The translations under genes were made by a program, and so were the position numbers. The notes under the pieces were generated by a model, which made no database searches, was not told the DNA's origin, and saw only the letters and a list, made by a program, of their open reading frames with translations. Positions 1-14,100 of a stretch of 64,000 nt of DNA are shown one piece after another. The DNA is from Ceratotherium simum simum (lineage: Eukaryota; Chordata; Mammalia; Perissodactyla; Rhinocerotidae), in contig NW_004454224.1 of assembly GCF_000283155.1 (NCBI RefSeq), positions 8,037,944 to 8,101,943 of the forward strand, in the 5' to 3' direction. Each line of letters starts with the position of its first letter. Within the stretch, counting starts at the first letter, position 1.

Positions 1-775
1 GACTTGAATGTAATACCTGAAACTATGAAACTTCTAGAAGAAAACACAGGCAGTACGCTCTTCGACATTGGTCTTAGCAACATGTTTTCAAACACCATGT
101 CTGACCGGGCAAGAGAAACAATAGAAAAAATAAACAAATGGGACTACATCAAACTAAAAAGCTTCTGCACAGCATAAGAAACCATCAACAAATGAAAAGG
201 CAACCTAACAATTGGGAGAAGATGTTTGCAAACCATACATCTGATAATGGGTTAATCTCCAAACTATATAAAGAACTGAAGCATCTCAACAACAAAAAAC
301 TAACAACCCAATTAAAAAATGGACAAAAGGCCTGAACAGACATTTCTCCAAAGAAGATATACAGATGGCCAACAGACACATTCAAAGATGTTCAACTATC
401 AGGGAAATGCAAATCAAAACTACAATGAGATATCACCTCATGCCCGTCAGAACGGCTATAATTAACAAGACAAGAAACAACAAGTGTTGGAGAGGATGTG
501 GAGCGAAGGGAACACTCATACGCTGCTGGTGGGAGTGCAAACCACTATGGAAAACAGTATGGAGATTCCTCAAAAAAATCAAGGGTAGAACTACCATATG
601 ATCCAGCTATTCCACTGCTGGGTATTTATCCAAAGAACTTGGAAACACCAACGCATAAAGATACATGCACCCCTGTGTTCATTGCAGCATTATTCACAAT
701 AGCCAAGACTTGGAAGCAACCTAAGTGCCCATCAAGGGACGAATGGGTAAAGAAGGAAATTTTTAGAAGATGAGT
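1..775 (+). mobile_element. L1 fragment, C-terminal part of ORF2
   Basis: Broken frames at 138-773 read as the end of L1 ORF2 ([38 protein letters not shown]). It is cut by the window edge at its 5' side and stops near 775 without a 3' UTR. Confidence 0.85.
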
Positions 776-1707
776 TAGTGCTAATCCGTAGTGCTATGAC
801 ATTTTATCCCATATTTTCTTTTCAATTCTTCTCTAGCACATTGTGCATGTACCAAATAGGAATTTTATGACATGAGAGTGTGATTATTTATTTGCTTCTC
901 CCTTACTCACTGGAGTTTAAGAGCCATAAAGACATTATCTGAAACATTGCTTTATTCATCAAACTAGCACAGGATAGGTCCTCACAAACGTTGCCTGGGT
1001 GAATCAATAAACCACTACAAATAAGCCTCTGTGTGAGCTTACCACTGGTTCACCCTTCTGCCCTTCATCACTGCCCACTCTATCCCCATTTCGAGAAACG
1101 TATTTTCAGTGTGAATTTGTGGTGTGATTGTAACTAAAGCAGAATGTCAGTTATGAAAGGGAAAGGATTGCGCCATATTTTGCTAGCTTTAATTTAACTT
1201 CGACTGTTTTCATTAAATCTTTTAGTCAAAATTCAGTACTAAACATGCAAAATGCTTTCTCTACTTTTCAAATGAAAATCAAAAGGCATTTCACTTTTGA
1301 GTCTCACCAATTAAATTTTCTGGGAAGAACTGCATACTATATAGCAGGTTTATTTTAGGTTGTTTACTAAGATTTCTGTAGATCAAAGTCCAAAGGTGAC
1401 TTTGAAGCACTGATGAGGACAAGAACTTTTACAAAGTACACATTTAACAGATTTAGTTGTCAACTGCAGGAAGTACCTCAGCAAAATATTTCTCTCCGTG
1501 ACTAATGAAAATAGCTACTTACGTGACCCTAACACAATTTGGAGAAACACCTCCCATGGCCCTGCTTTGGAGGTGAGACAGGGCCAATTGAGAAGAAAGT
1601 GTGGTCATGACACATTTAGTGTGACGTGTAAAAGGAAATATTTTCTCTTTGAACTTTTATAGAGACAGTCATTTTGCTTCATCTTGCGGATCACCTCTTC
1701 AGCATCC
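776..1707 (+). other. 5' flank and presumed promoter/5' UTR of the SLC22A-like gene
   Basis: AT-rich, apparently unique sequence between the L1 and the start codon. It is not CpG-rich. TATATAG-like sequence occurs near 1338, but I cannot place a transcription start. In-frame stop TAG at 1660-1662. Confidence 0.4.
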
Positions 1708-2109
1708 ATGGGTTTTCAGGACTTCCTGGAACAAGTTGGAGGCCTGGGGAGATTCCAGATCATTCAGATGGTTTTCATTTGTATCTCCAACATCATAGTA
1801 TACCCTCGTATACTATTGGAGAACTTCACTGCAGCCATCCCTGGTCACCGCTGCTGGGTCCACATACTCGACAATGGCACTGTCTCTGCTAATGCTACTG
1901 GGATCCTCAGCCAAGACACCCTCCTGAGAATCTCCATCCCACTGGATTCAAGCCTGATGCCAGAGAAGTGTCGTCGTTTCCGCCACCCCCAGTGGCAGCT
2001 CCTTCACCTGAATGAGACCTTCCCTAACATGAGTGAACCAGACACAGAGCCCTGTGTGAATGGCTGGGTGTATGACCGAAGCTCCTACTCCTCCACCACT
2101 GTGACTGAG
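1708..2109 (+). CDS. SLC22A24-like: SLC22A-like coding exon 1
   Basis: 402 nt, residues 1-134, phase 0, with donor gtaaga at 2110. It starts [16 protein letters not shown], the usual N-terminus of this clade, and holds TM1 plus most of the glycosylated first extracellular loop. The start has G at +4 but a weak -3 base. Confidence 0.95.
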
Positions 2110-5100
2110 GTAAGAGTCCCCATGGAAGTCCTGTGAGTACATGGCGTGGGTGTTTATAGGTAGAACACACAAAGAACATGCTTGAAGCCTTTAGTCACTA
2201 CATAGGTGCTCATTCTTTATCTTTCAGCAAATATTAATTGCTTCTTTATTAAATGATTCACATTTAAATAAATAATGATACTAATGAATTCAAAATAGAC
2301 ATGAACCCTGCTATTCTAGTGCTTTTATTCTAAAGAACCCAGTTTAAGCAAGTAATTGAGGTAATGTGTTAAAAAATGTTATGCTAGGTCAGTAATGCCT
2401 ACTATTTGGTTGCAAATTATAAACATTTGAGAGATTGATGAAAACATCCATGCTCAGACTATACCCCAGAACAGTTATGTAAGAAGGTCTGTGATGAAAT
2501 TCAGGCATAAATAACATTTTAAAACTCGAATAATTGCACTCTATGGCCAAGAGTAAGAAACAGCATGGAATAAAACAGAGCATTAGTAAAACCTACAGTT
2601 TTAGAGGAGGCTTCCATAAAAAAGTTATCTTTAAGCTGAGATCTAAATGAGAATGTCAGGTAATGCATAATCAGAAGCTGCAAAAGAAGATAGGGATCCG
2701 ATATACTAAAATTTGCAAGTAATGCTGAGGTGTTTCCAATGAAGGGTTATAAGCTGCTATGGAGCTCTCCTTTGCAATTTTCCTTCTCTTCCAGTGGGAC
2801 CTGGTATGCGAATTTCAGTCACTGCTCTCAGTGTCTAAATTCTTATTCATGGCTGGAATGCTGGTGGGAGGCATCATATATGGCCATTTATCAGACAGGT
2901 GAGTGTCTTGGGATCTCAACTCTCTTTCCTGAGTATTTTCATCATTTCATGATTCATTCTTTCCTTCAAAAATAATTATTACGCTGTCCTGGAGCTCTTT
3001 GGTCTCCAGTGTTCTAGAAATATGAGTAGACAATTAATCAGTGTGGTGAGTGCTACTTTTTCAACATTGAGCTTGGTGTACAGGGCACGTAATGACATTG
3101 CCATCAAATCTGAAAACACATAAGGACAAGGTGTACAGAGGAGGTTCTATAACATGTGGTTTGGAAACATGAGAAAGTGTTACCTATGGGAATGCTGAGG
3201 AAAATGTTTCATGGATGAGATTCAGCCTGTTTGAGACACAGGTATGGAAATCTTCTGTGTCAGCCTTGACCACGTGTGCCATGTTCAGTCCTCCCTGGAG
3301 CCTGTGAGCTGAATGGTTGTGGCTTCCCAGAGAATGGTCATCATGGTCTACTTGGCCTAGTGTGATGGGTAGATTTTTCTTCACAACCTGTGGGGTATAT
3401 GCAAAGTGTCCTTGGTGGTTGTTGAAAAATTATGTCAGGAATCCTACTTTTTGTGTTTGCAAAAACAGGTTTTTTAAGGTAAGTTTTGCAATCCTGTAAA
3501 GTAATTAATCGAATCACAACTTCTGTCACAGTGTGTCATGTGAGAAGTTCGGGGTACTCTGTGCCAGACAGTACCTCTTCTGAAACAGACTTATTCTGAA
3601 ATCACTGTTGACACCCAACCGTGTCTCTCCTGAGAGAACTGGATATGAGGTGCCCCTTACCATTGACCAGAATATTATTAACAGTTGTCTCACCTGAGAA
3701 ATGTGAACACTAAATATATCACAGTAAATGTAACATATAAATGAGTTCAGAGTCAGAGTGTTCATTTTTAGCAGTCTAGTAACCCAGCCTTCTGTGACAG
3801 TGTCATGAGAAATTATAGATATATCAATTATTATGGATCACAGAGTAGTACAGGTGTGGAATGGAAAGGGCCTAGTAGCAGATTACAGTGGAGAACTAGC
3901 TGAAATTGAGGAGCAAAGACAATGTAAGGATTTTGAATTTCATCAGAAACCTGAGAGGAATAACTGAAGGATTATGTGTAGGAGAAGGGCATGAACAAAT
4001 TGATACTTTTGAAATAACACACTCAACTATTCATAATATCCAAATACCAGGAACAATCTAGAGTATGTCAATAATAGAATAAGATGCAGAATAGCCACAT
4101 AATAAATTCACATACAGGAAATGGAATGAACAAACTACTTTATGCAGTAACATGAATGAATATCAAAACCATGCAGTTGACCAGAAGAAACAAAACACAA
4201 ATATTTAGATACTGGACAATTACATTTGGGTAGAGTCAAAAGAAGCAAGCCATACTATGTTGTGGGAAGTCAGAAAATTGGTTTTCTTTAGAATTTTATT
4301 AAGTTTGACTTGAATCTACATATCAGTTTGAGTTAGATTGCCATTTTTAGCATGCTGAATTTTCTGATCTATTAACATTATGGAACTCTCTATTTATTTA
4401 TATTTTCTTTAATTTCCTTTTTCAACAGTTATACTTTCTAGAAAAAATCATACATTTTTTCCATTAAAGTTCTTTCTTTTTTTATTTATTCATTTTTTAT
4501 GCATTTTATTTTAGTTTAGTTTAGTTTTTTGTTTATTGCAGTAACATTGGTTTATAACATTGTATAAATATCAGGTGTACATCATTATACTTCTGTTTCT
4601 TCATGGATTACATCATGTTCTCATGCTCACCACCCAAATACTAATTACAAGCCATCACCACACACATGTGCCTAAATACTAAGGAACTGTTTTTCGAGGC
4701 TATGTAGTTGTTTCTTGTAAGTTTAACTTCTAATTATTCATTGCTGTTATTTAAAAATGAAATTGACTTTTATATACTGACCTTACCAACAGCCATCTTG
4801 ATAAATTTGCTTTTTAGTGCTCATAGCTTTATGGTGAGTTCCTTGTAGTTTTCCACAGCACTACCTTTTCATTTGTCATTAAGGATACTTTTACTTATTA
4901 TTTTCCTATCTTTTTCCTTATACTCTTTTTCTGTCCATAGCTCGAACATTCAATATCATGCTTAATGAATGTGGTGAGAGATGGTAAAATCTTTCCGTTT
5001 TTCTGACCTTAGATAGAACACATTGATCCTTTCAATCTTGAGTATAATGTGAGCTATAGGATTGTAGTAGATACCCTTAATGAGGTTTAAGAAATATTCT

Positions 5101-8100
5101 TCTATTTCTGGTTTTCTGAGTATTTTACTTGAAAAGATTTTGACATACAATAAGCGCTGCTGAACACATACTATAGACCATCTAAGACCTGAAAGAGAAG
5201 CTTCGTTGAGACCCTATGGGAAATCGAGACTTTAAAAAACAGCCATATATAAGGAGGAATTTAGAAAGCCATGTGCAAGGCCAGGCAAAGCACATGCTCA
5301 GCAAAGACATGAGAACAACTAAAGCTTTTACCTCAGGTTGATACCTACCCACAGTGCAAGCCTAGCTAAGTCTTTAAGGAGTGCCCAAAAACAGATGCAA
5401 TCTGGAAACACTGGGAGACCCCCAGGCACTCAAGAAAATCTCAGTAAAAACTTAGCTGAACATGAGCTAATACTTTTGCAAAATATTTTGGAAATGTCTC
5501 CAAGTTAGACTACTAAACCATTCAACGTTTTAAAAAAGAATCAGCAAACCATGGGGAAGAGAGAATATCTGATTTCCAGAGTTACCACATTATAAATGTC
5601 AAATGCTCAATTTTCAACAAAAAAAAATATCAGAAGGCATGCAGGAAACAAGGAAATATGGCCCTTAAAAGGAAAAAAAAAGACCTGACAGAGACTGTTC
5701 ATGAGTAAGCCCAGAAATCAGACATTCAGACAAAGGCTTTAACATAACTGTCCTAAATATATTCAAAAAACTGAAGTAAAACATGGAAAAAGAACTAAAA
5801 TAACTCAGGAAAATACTACATGAATAAAAGGAAACTATCAACAAAGTGATAGAAATTATAAAAATGGAACTGAATAGAGTCTTTGGAGGTGAAAAGTATA
5901 ACAAATTGAAATTTTCTCTGGAAGGCTTCAACAGCAGACTTGAGCAGGCAGAAGAAACAGTGAACATGAAGATAGTACAGTTGAAATTACTGAGTCAGAT
6001 GAATAGACAGAAAAGGAAAAGTGAACATGGCCTAAAGGACTTAGGGAACACCAGCAAGCAACCAACATACTAATTACGGGAGTCTTAGAAAGAGAAGAGA
6101 GAGAAAAAGGGGCAGAGACATTATGTGAGAAATAATGCAGAGAAATTCCAAACTTTGATGAAAGATGTCAATCTACAAATCCAAGAACCTCAAGGAAATC
6201 CAAGTAGGAAAAACTTAAAGAGACCCACACTGAGACCCATTATAATCAAAACATCAAAAACCAAAGACAAAGAGAGAATCTTTTCTTTTTCTTTTTATGC
6301 TGAGTAAGATTCACCCTGAGCTAACATCTGTTGCCAATCTTCCTCTATTTTGTATGTGGGCTGCCACCACAGCATGGCCACTGACAAGTGGTGTAGGTCC
6401 ATGCCCAGGAACCAAACACAGGCCTCCAATGTGGAGCACACTGAAATTACCACTAGACCACTGACACTGGCCCAAAGAGAGAATCTTGAAAGCAGCAAGA
6501 GAGAAGCAACTAATCACATACAAGGGCTCCTCAATGAGATCATTCGTTAATTTCTCCTTAGAAACTTGGGAGGCCAGAAGGCAGTGGGATGATGTTTTTA
6601 AAGTGCTGAAAGGAAAAACAGCCAAACAAGAGTTCTATATCTGGCTAAAGGATCATGTAAATATGAGTTAAAAATTAAGACACTTACCCATAAACAAAAG
6701 CTGGTGGAGTTCAGTATCACTAGACTTACCCCACAAGAAATGTTATAAAAGGGTCCTTCAGTTTGAAGTTAAAGGGCACTAGACAGCAACCCAAAGAAGA
6801 AATAGATATGAAGAAAAGAGTTCTCTGATAAAGATAAATGCATAGGCAAATATGAAACCAAGTATTATTGTAATTTTGGTGTGTAAATTAACTTTTTATT
6901 TTCCAAAGAATTTAAAACACAAATCATTAAAAATAATTTTAAATCTATATTTAAGTGTATAAAGATGTAATTCATGATATCAATATCAAAAACAGGGGGA
7001 GCATATAGCTGTGTAGATGTAGAGACTCTGATGCAATTGAAGTTAAGTTGGTATCAATTCAAACTAGATTGCTATAACTTTAGGATGTTATGTGGTAACC
7101 ACAGAGAAAATATCTATAGAGTATACATAAAAGGAAATGATAAGGGAAACAAAGCATGTCACTACAGAAACATCAACTAAACAAAAAAGAAGTCAGTAGT
7201 AGAGGGAGTGAAAAACAAAAAAGCTGTAAGACATACAGAAAACAGATAGCAAAATGGCAGAATTAAGTCCTTCCTTATCAGCAATTACTTTAAATGTAAA
7301 TGGATTACACTCTCCAGTCAAAAGACAAAGATTGTCAGAATGGGTTAAAAAAATAGAATTCATTGCTTGTCAGGCCATGCTGTGGTCGCATCCCACATAA
7401 AGTGGAGGAAGATCTGTATGGATGTTAGCTCAGGGCCAGTCTTCCTCAGCAAAAAGAGGAGGATTGGCAGATGTTAGCTCAAGGCTGATCTTCCTCACAC
7501 AAAAAAAATAGAATTCAACTATATGCTGTCTATAACAGATACATTTTGGATCTAAAGACACAAATAACTTGAAAATGAAAGGGTAGAAAAAGATATCTCA
7601 TGTAAATAGTCACCAAAAGAAAACTTGGTTGACTATTCCTAATATCAGATAAAATAGACTTTAACTCAAAAATTGTTATGAGAAAAAAAAAAGGGAATTC
7701 ATATATTGATTTTAACAAAGTCAATTCAACAAGAATATATAACAATGATAAACATAGATACATGAAACAACAGAGCCCAAAACATATGAGGCAAGCAGTG
7801 GGAGAGTTGATGGGTGAAACTGACAGTTCTATAACAGTTACATAACTCAACAAACCACTTTCAACAATGCACAGAGCTACTAGACCAAAGAGCAATGAGA
7901 AAGAGAAAACTTTAGCACTATTAAACCAGTTAGACCCAACACACATATAGAGAACCCAACAACAGCAGAATACACAAAATTCTCACATGCACATGGAATA
8001 TTCTCTGGGGTAAACTTTATGTAGGACACAAACGAATCTCAAGTGAAATAAGACAGGCACAAAAGGACAAATATTTTATGCTTCCACTCCCATGACTCCA

Positions 8101-11100
8101 CAAATTAATGAAGAAAGAAAAGTAGATTAGAAGTGACCAGCAACTAGGGGGAATGGAGGAAAAGGGAGTTAATGCTTTATTGAGCACAGAATTTCTGTTG
8201 GGGTGATGAAATTGTTTTGGCAAAAGATAGTAATAATGTTTGCAGAACATTGTGAATGTAATTAATGTCTCTGGCTTATAAACTTAAACATGATTAAAAT
8301 GGCAAATTTAATTTTATACATATTTAGCTGTAATATAAAGGAAACACAAATATTAATATAAAAAGACAAAACAATTATGAACTTTGATAGACATTGTATG
8401 TGGCTCAAAAAGCATAAAATAATAATTATCCGGTCTTTGCTGGAAATATTTGCTGACTCATGGAGTCAGCAATATTTGCTGACTCACAGCACACTGAGGC
8501 TCTGTGTAGATTTTTTTAAACCATTGTTTCTCTCTGTTCTTCACCTTCTATAACTTCTATTGCTCTATCTTCAAGTTCACATAGTCTCTCTCTTGTGTCC
8601 ACATGGCTGTGAAGTATATACAGTGAATTTTTATATCAGAAACTATACTTTTTCAGTTCTAGCATTTCAATTATTTTGGTTTTTCTGTGTCAATTTCTCT
8701 GCTGAGAGTGCCTATTTCACAGCTGTGATTTTCATATGTTATTAAATCACATATATATATATGTAATATACATATATTTTTTTTAAAGTGAGGAATATTT
8801 GCCCTGAGCTAACATCTGCTGGCAATCTTCCTCTTTTCTTTGCTTGAGGAAGACTAGCCCTGAGCTAACATCCATGCCAATCTTCCTATACTTTGTACCT
8901 GGAGTGTCTCCATGGGATGGCTGATGAGTGGAGTATGCCCATGCCTGGTATTGGAACCCACGAACCTGGGCCACCAAAGAAGAGCATGCAGATATTTAAC
9001 CACTTGGCCAAGGGGTTGGCTCTTAAATCATATTTTATTTACATCTTGGAGGATACTTCTACTACTTCTTTAAAATACTTATTAGTTAATTCAAAATTTG
9101 TCTCACCTCACGATAAGATTTGAATAATTTTAATTCTCTTGCAAATGGGTTTCATTTTCTTGGTCCTTCACATATCAGGAAATGTTGAATTCTGCCATCA
9201 CTATTATAAATATTAAGTTGTAGAGATTCTGGATTCCATTATTATTCATCAGCAATACTGATTCTTTCACTTTAGTGTGTAATGTTCATGCCTGGGGTTG
9301 AACTAAAAACTGTTTCTTAGGCAATTGGCCTCAGTTCAGATCTTTGTCTTTAGCTGACCAGCTTTGAGATTATTTGGCAAGTGTATGTTTCAGGGGCCAG
9401 TCAGGGATGTGCAGTAGACATAATTTAGAGATCCCCTCTTTGCCAGTTTCCGTTGCTGGAACTCTCACTCTCTTCAGTGTTCCCAGTCTCCCATGGTCTG
9501 TCACCTTGTTCTCCAGGCCACAAGAGGGCAGGGTTTGCACATGTACCCCACTCACTGTACTTACTGTGTGGATTGCACCTTATTCCAGGTTACAGTCATG
9601 GAAACAGGATCTTCCTTACATTGTTCCCTATCTGCTCTCCTCTAAGGGGCCATACACTCCCCACCACAGACTACCTGCTGCTGTTCACTCTCAAACACAC
9701 CAATACTCTCTTTGTGTAGCTGCTTTTTTGTTATGCACAGGCTCTTTGCTATTTTTAGAGAGAGTGGAGGGCAGGTTGTAGAGTTAAAGTCCTTTATTCC
9801 TGGAACCTGAAATGTACCCATCAAAGGCTTTTAAGAAAAGTATTCTGATAGAATTTTAATCCTCTTTATTAGTGCTTCATTGATAATTAATTAGGGGAGC
9901 AAAAGTGGTGGTAGGGATATTATTTAAGAGACTATCAAATAATTCTAAGGAAAAATGATGGAAATTTTAATTAGGAAGATGACCATGGAAATGGTAACAA
10001 GAAGCTGCATTGGGAAGCTATCTGTAGAAAGAAGCAATAAGATTTCCTGATGGTTTCAAATTTTTAAGAAGTCTTTGATATGGCTAATGGAAGATCAAGG
10101 ATGATGTCTATATCTTTAGCCTGAGCAAATGGATGAATGCTGATACTATTAAATAAGACGAGGGAAAACAGGAAAAGGACCCCATATGTAGGAGAAAGTG
10201 AAGACTTCTGTTTTGGACATAGTAAATTCCAAGTGCCTATTAGTCATGCAGCAGGAGAGGTCAAGTAGGGGAAAGCAGTAGTAAGAATATGACCTGCTTG
10301 GAAAAAACAAACCCCAAACATAAACTTTAGCCAGACTGACATTCAGCTCACAAATATCCAAGCAACAATCTCCCCATTACTCATCCACTAAAGGGGAAAT
10401 ATATGGCCCAGTAGGCATCTCTATGTGAACACTTCAAGTGTTAAGGCCAATGTCCATTATTAATGGTCAGTGATTCTCATATATTGGTTGTTATACATTT
10501 ATAATATCCCTTCTGCCCATTAGAACATCCCTTTCAGCCAAAATTCAAAAATATGCAGTCTCATACATTCCCTGGAGGCCTGATTCCTTTAAAATGTTGA
10601 ATATCTACTGTTCAGTTTTACATAAATACACTAAAATCTTCATGGTTTGAATTTCTCAAACAAACCAGACCTCATCTTTGCTTCAATGCAGGGGAAGAGT
10701 CATGCTGGTGCCCTTGTAGAAAGACATTATAAAAACTTTCCATGAGGGTGACACAGGGTACCGACATGGACTTCTGGTACTCAGACAGCCAACTTAGTGA
10801 TCATAGTCTTGTGCTGATTGAACACTAGTCTGAGCTTAGACAAGCTGACTCAGCATCAGTGTCTAGAATCCCCTTCCTTTTGCATATCTAATGCAATAGC
10901 CCAACTTTCCTTTTCCTTGGGTGACCAGTCATCCCATGTGCCCAGGCATGCTAGGTTTAATTATAAATAACATCCCTTTTTGGTCTCAAAAGTATCCCAC
11001 TGAGGATAAAAATTTTATGCAGTCTACTTATTCACAATGAAAAGAAGAGAGGACTCCTGTAGTTCAGAGTTTGGAGAAAGGCAATCATTGCTAATGCATT

Positions 11101-14100
11101 CAAGCTTCTTGATAATGATGAAGAAGTTATTATGAACCTTGATGTAGGACACTGACTTTGAGAATATACAGAATGTCATCAGATTCTTTTCTGCCTAGCC
11201 TCTTTCAGCATCATAGAAGCATTAAATTAGGGTAAAGAGGAGGAAGTGATAAGCCATACTTTCTGTCATAGAATAGAAACTGTTTACTGGCGGCTCTTTG
11301 CATAATGTCAGTATCAAAAGCCCTTCCCTATTCCTACTGCATATTAAAAGGATTCTCAGGATGTCACTTCTTCCCAAATTGTTCTATAGTTTCAATGCAA
11401 TCAAAATCAAAATCACAGAAAAGTATTTTGTGGACATCAACAACTAATTCTAAAGTTAATATGGAGAGGCAGAAGACCCAGAACTGCCAACACAATATTG
11501 AAGAGGAAGAACAAAGTTGGAGGACTGACACTACCTGACTTCAAGACTTACTGTAAACCTCCAGTAATTAAGTGTGGTATTGGTGAAAGAATAAACAAAT
11601 CGATAAATGGAGCAGTATAGAATGCTCTGAAATAGACCCACGTAAATAGAGTCAATTGATCTTTGACAAAGGAGAAGAGGAAATACAATGAAGCTAAGAT
11701 AGTCTCATTGACAAATGGTAGTAAAGCAACTAGACATACATATACAAAAAAGTGAATTGAGACAGAGACCTTATACCATTCACAAAACTGAGTTCAAAAT
11801 GGATCACAGATGTAATGTAAAACACAACACTATAAAACTCCAGGAAGAACATAGGAGAAAATCTAGATAACCTTGGGATTAATGATGACTTCTTAGATAC
11901 TACGCCAAAAGCATAATCCATGACAGAAAAAAATTATAAGCTGGACTTCTTTAAAATTGAATTTTCTGCCCTACAAAAGGCACTGTCAAGATAATGAAGA
12001 GATAAACCATAGACTGGGAGAAAATATTTGCAAAACAATATATACTAAAGAATTGTTAGGTAAAAAATATAAAGAACACTTAAAACTCAAAAACAAAAAA
12101 ACTAAACAAATAAGAGACCTCACCAAAGAAGACATACAGATGGCAATGACCATATGAAAAGATACACCACATCATATGTCATGACAGAAATGCAAATTAA
12201 AACAATGAGATACCACTACATATCTATTAGAAAGGCCAAAATCCAGAACACAGACAACACCAAATGCTGGTGAGAATGTGGAGTATTAAGAACTCTCATT
12301 CATTGCTGGAGGGAGTGCAAAATGGTACAGCCACTTTAGACAGTTTGGTTACTTCTTACAATACTACACCTACTCTTACCATAAGATCTAGCAATTATGC
12401 TTCTTGGTATTTACCCAAAGGAGTTGAGAAGTTATGTCCACACAAAAACCTGCACATGGATATTTGTAACAGCTTTATTTATAATTGACGAAACTTGGAA
12501 GCAACCAAGATGTCCTTCAGTAGGTAAATGGATATGTAAGCTGTGGTACATCAGACAGTGAAATATTATTCAGCACTAAATAAAATGAGCCATCAAGCCA
12601 CAAAAAGACGTGAAGGAAACTTAAATGCATGTTACTAAGTGAAAGAAGCCAATCTGAAAAGGCTGCATACTGTATGATTCCACATTCTAGGTTCCAACTA
12701 TATGGCATACTAGGAAAGGCAAAGCTATGGAGACTGTAAAAAGTTCAGTGGCTGCCAGGGCTTGGGATGGAGGGCAGGAAAGATGAACAGGCTAGCACAG
12801 AGGATTTTTATGGCAGGGAAAATACTCTGTACGATGCTATAATGATGAGTACATGTCATTATACATTTCTTCAAATCCATAGAATGTACAACACTAAGAG
12901 TGAACCCTAATGTAAAATATGGACTTTGGATTATTATGACGTATCAGTGTACATTTGTCAGTTTAACAAATGGATCACTCTGGTGGGGGATATGATAATG
13001 GGAGAGGCTATGCATGTGAGTGTGGATGGGCAGGAGGTGTATGGGAAATCTCTGTATCTTCTGCTCAATTTTGCTGTGAACCTAAAACTGCTCTAAAAAA
13101 TATTGTCTATTTTTAAAAAGGACTCTCAAAGCTATCAGGAGGGAAAGGCAAATATATTTTTTGATTTTTTAACCTTTTGTTATTTTCTGAACAAAATTGT
13201 GGCATGTAAAAATTAGAATATACATAAAAATTAGGAATAAATTTTAAATTGTCCTTATCTCACATTCTATAAGCAACCAACCTGGACTCTTCAAAAACAT
13301 AATGTCATGCGAAAAATAAGTGATAATTCTAGATTTAAAAAGACTAACAAAACATAACAACAAAATGCAATGTGTAAACCCCAAATACATCATGGATGGA
13401 CTAAAGAAAAATAACAGCTAAAAAGATATTTTGAGGACCTGGCGGCAATTTGAATATGGTCTACTACCTGATATGATGGACTTATTGTTAGCATTCTTAG
13501 GTGTGATAATGGAATTGTGATAATATTGGAAGCTATCCTTATTCTTAATACGTCATGCTTAGAACTTTAGGCGTGATGTGTCATATGATTTGTAACTGCC
13601 TTTCAAATGATTCAACAGCAATACAAAACATAAAAAGAGTATGTGTGTGTTCACATATATACAAAGAAGTAAAGCCACTGCAGTAAAATATCTAGTGGTG
13701 AATCCAGTTGAAGTTTTTACTGTGATTCACTATAGTATTCATTTAAACTGTCTTTCACGTTTGAAAATTTCCAAAATAAAGAGTGGTTGGGATAAATCCG
13801 CCTAAGTGGGAGCCAACATTAACATCATTTTGTTATATTTACATACATCACAATTACATGTTTGAAGCAAAATTGGGATATGTGTGATATGTGTATGTGT
13901 AATTACATAACCTCTTTTGACATATTTGTTTATAGATACATATCACATTTTCATTTTAAATAAAATATTTTTTTAAATAAATTTCATAACATATACAAAA
14001 ATAAATACAAACAAAGCTTCTCTAGTTATCTTCTTTAAACATCATTATAATCACAGCATAATTGTATTAATCAAGGTAACTGGTTGCAGAAAAAATCAGA

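Larger units (their letters stand above)
5160..8340 (+). mobile_element. Old L1, internally deleted: 5' part, ORF1, ORF2 start, then 3' end
   Basis: 5160-5800 is a 5' region shared with copies at 34640 and 37795. ORF1-like coiled-coil coding lies at about 5846-6670. ORF2 starts at 7254 ([20 protein letters not shown]). Near 8000 the sequence jumps to an L1 3' end running to about 8340. Two EREs interrupt it. Confidence 0.7.
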
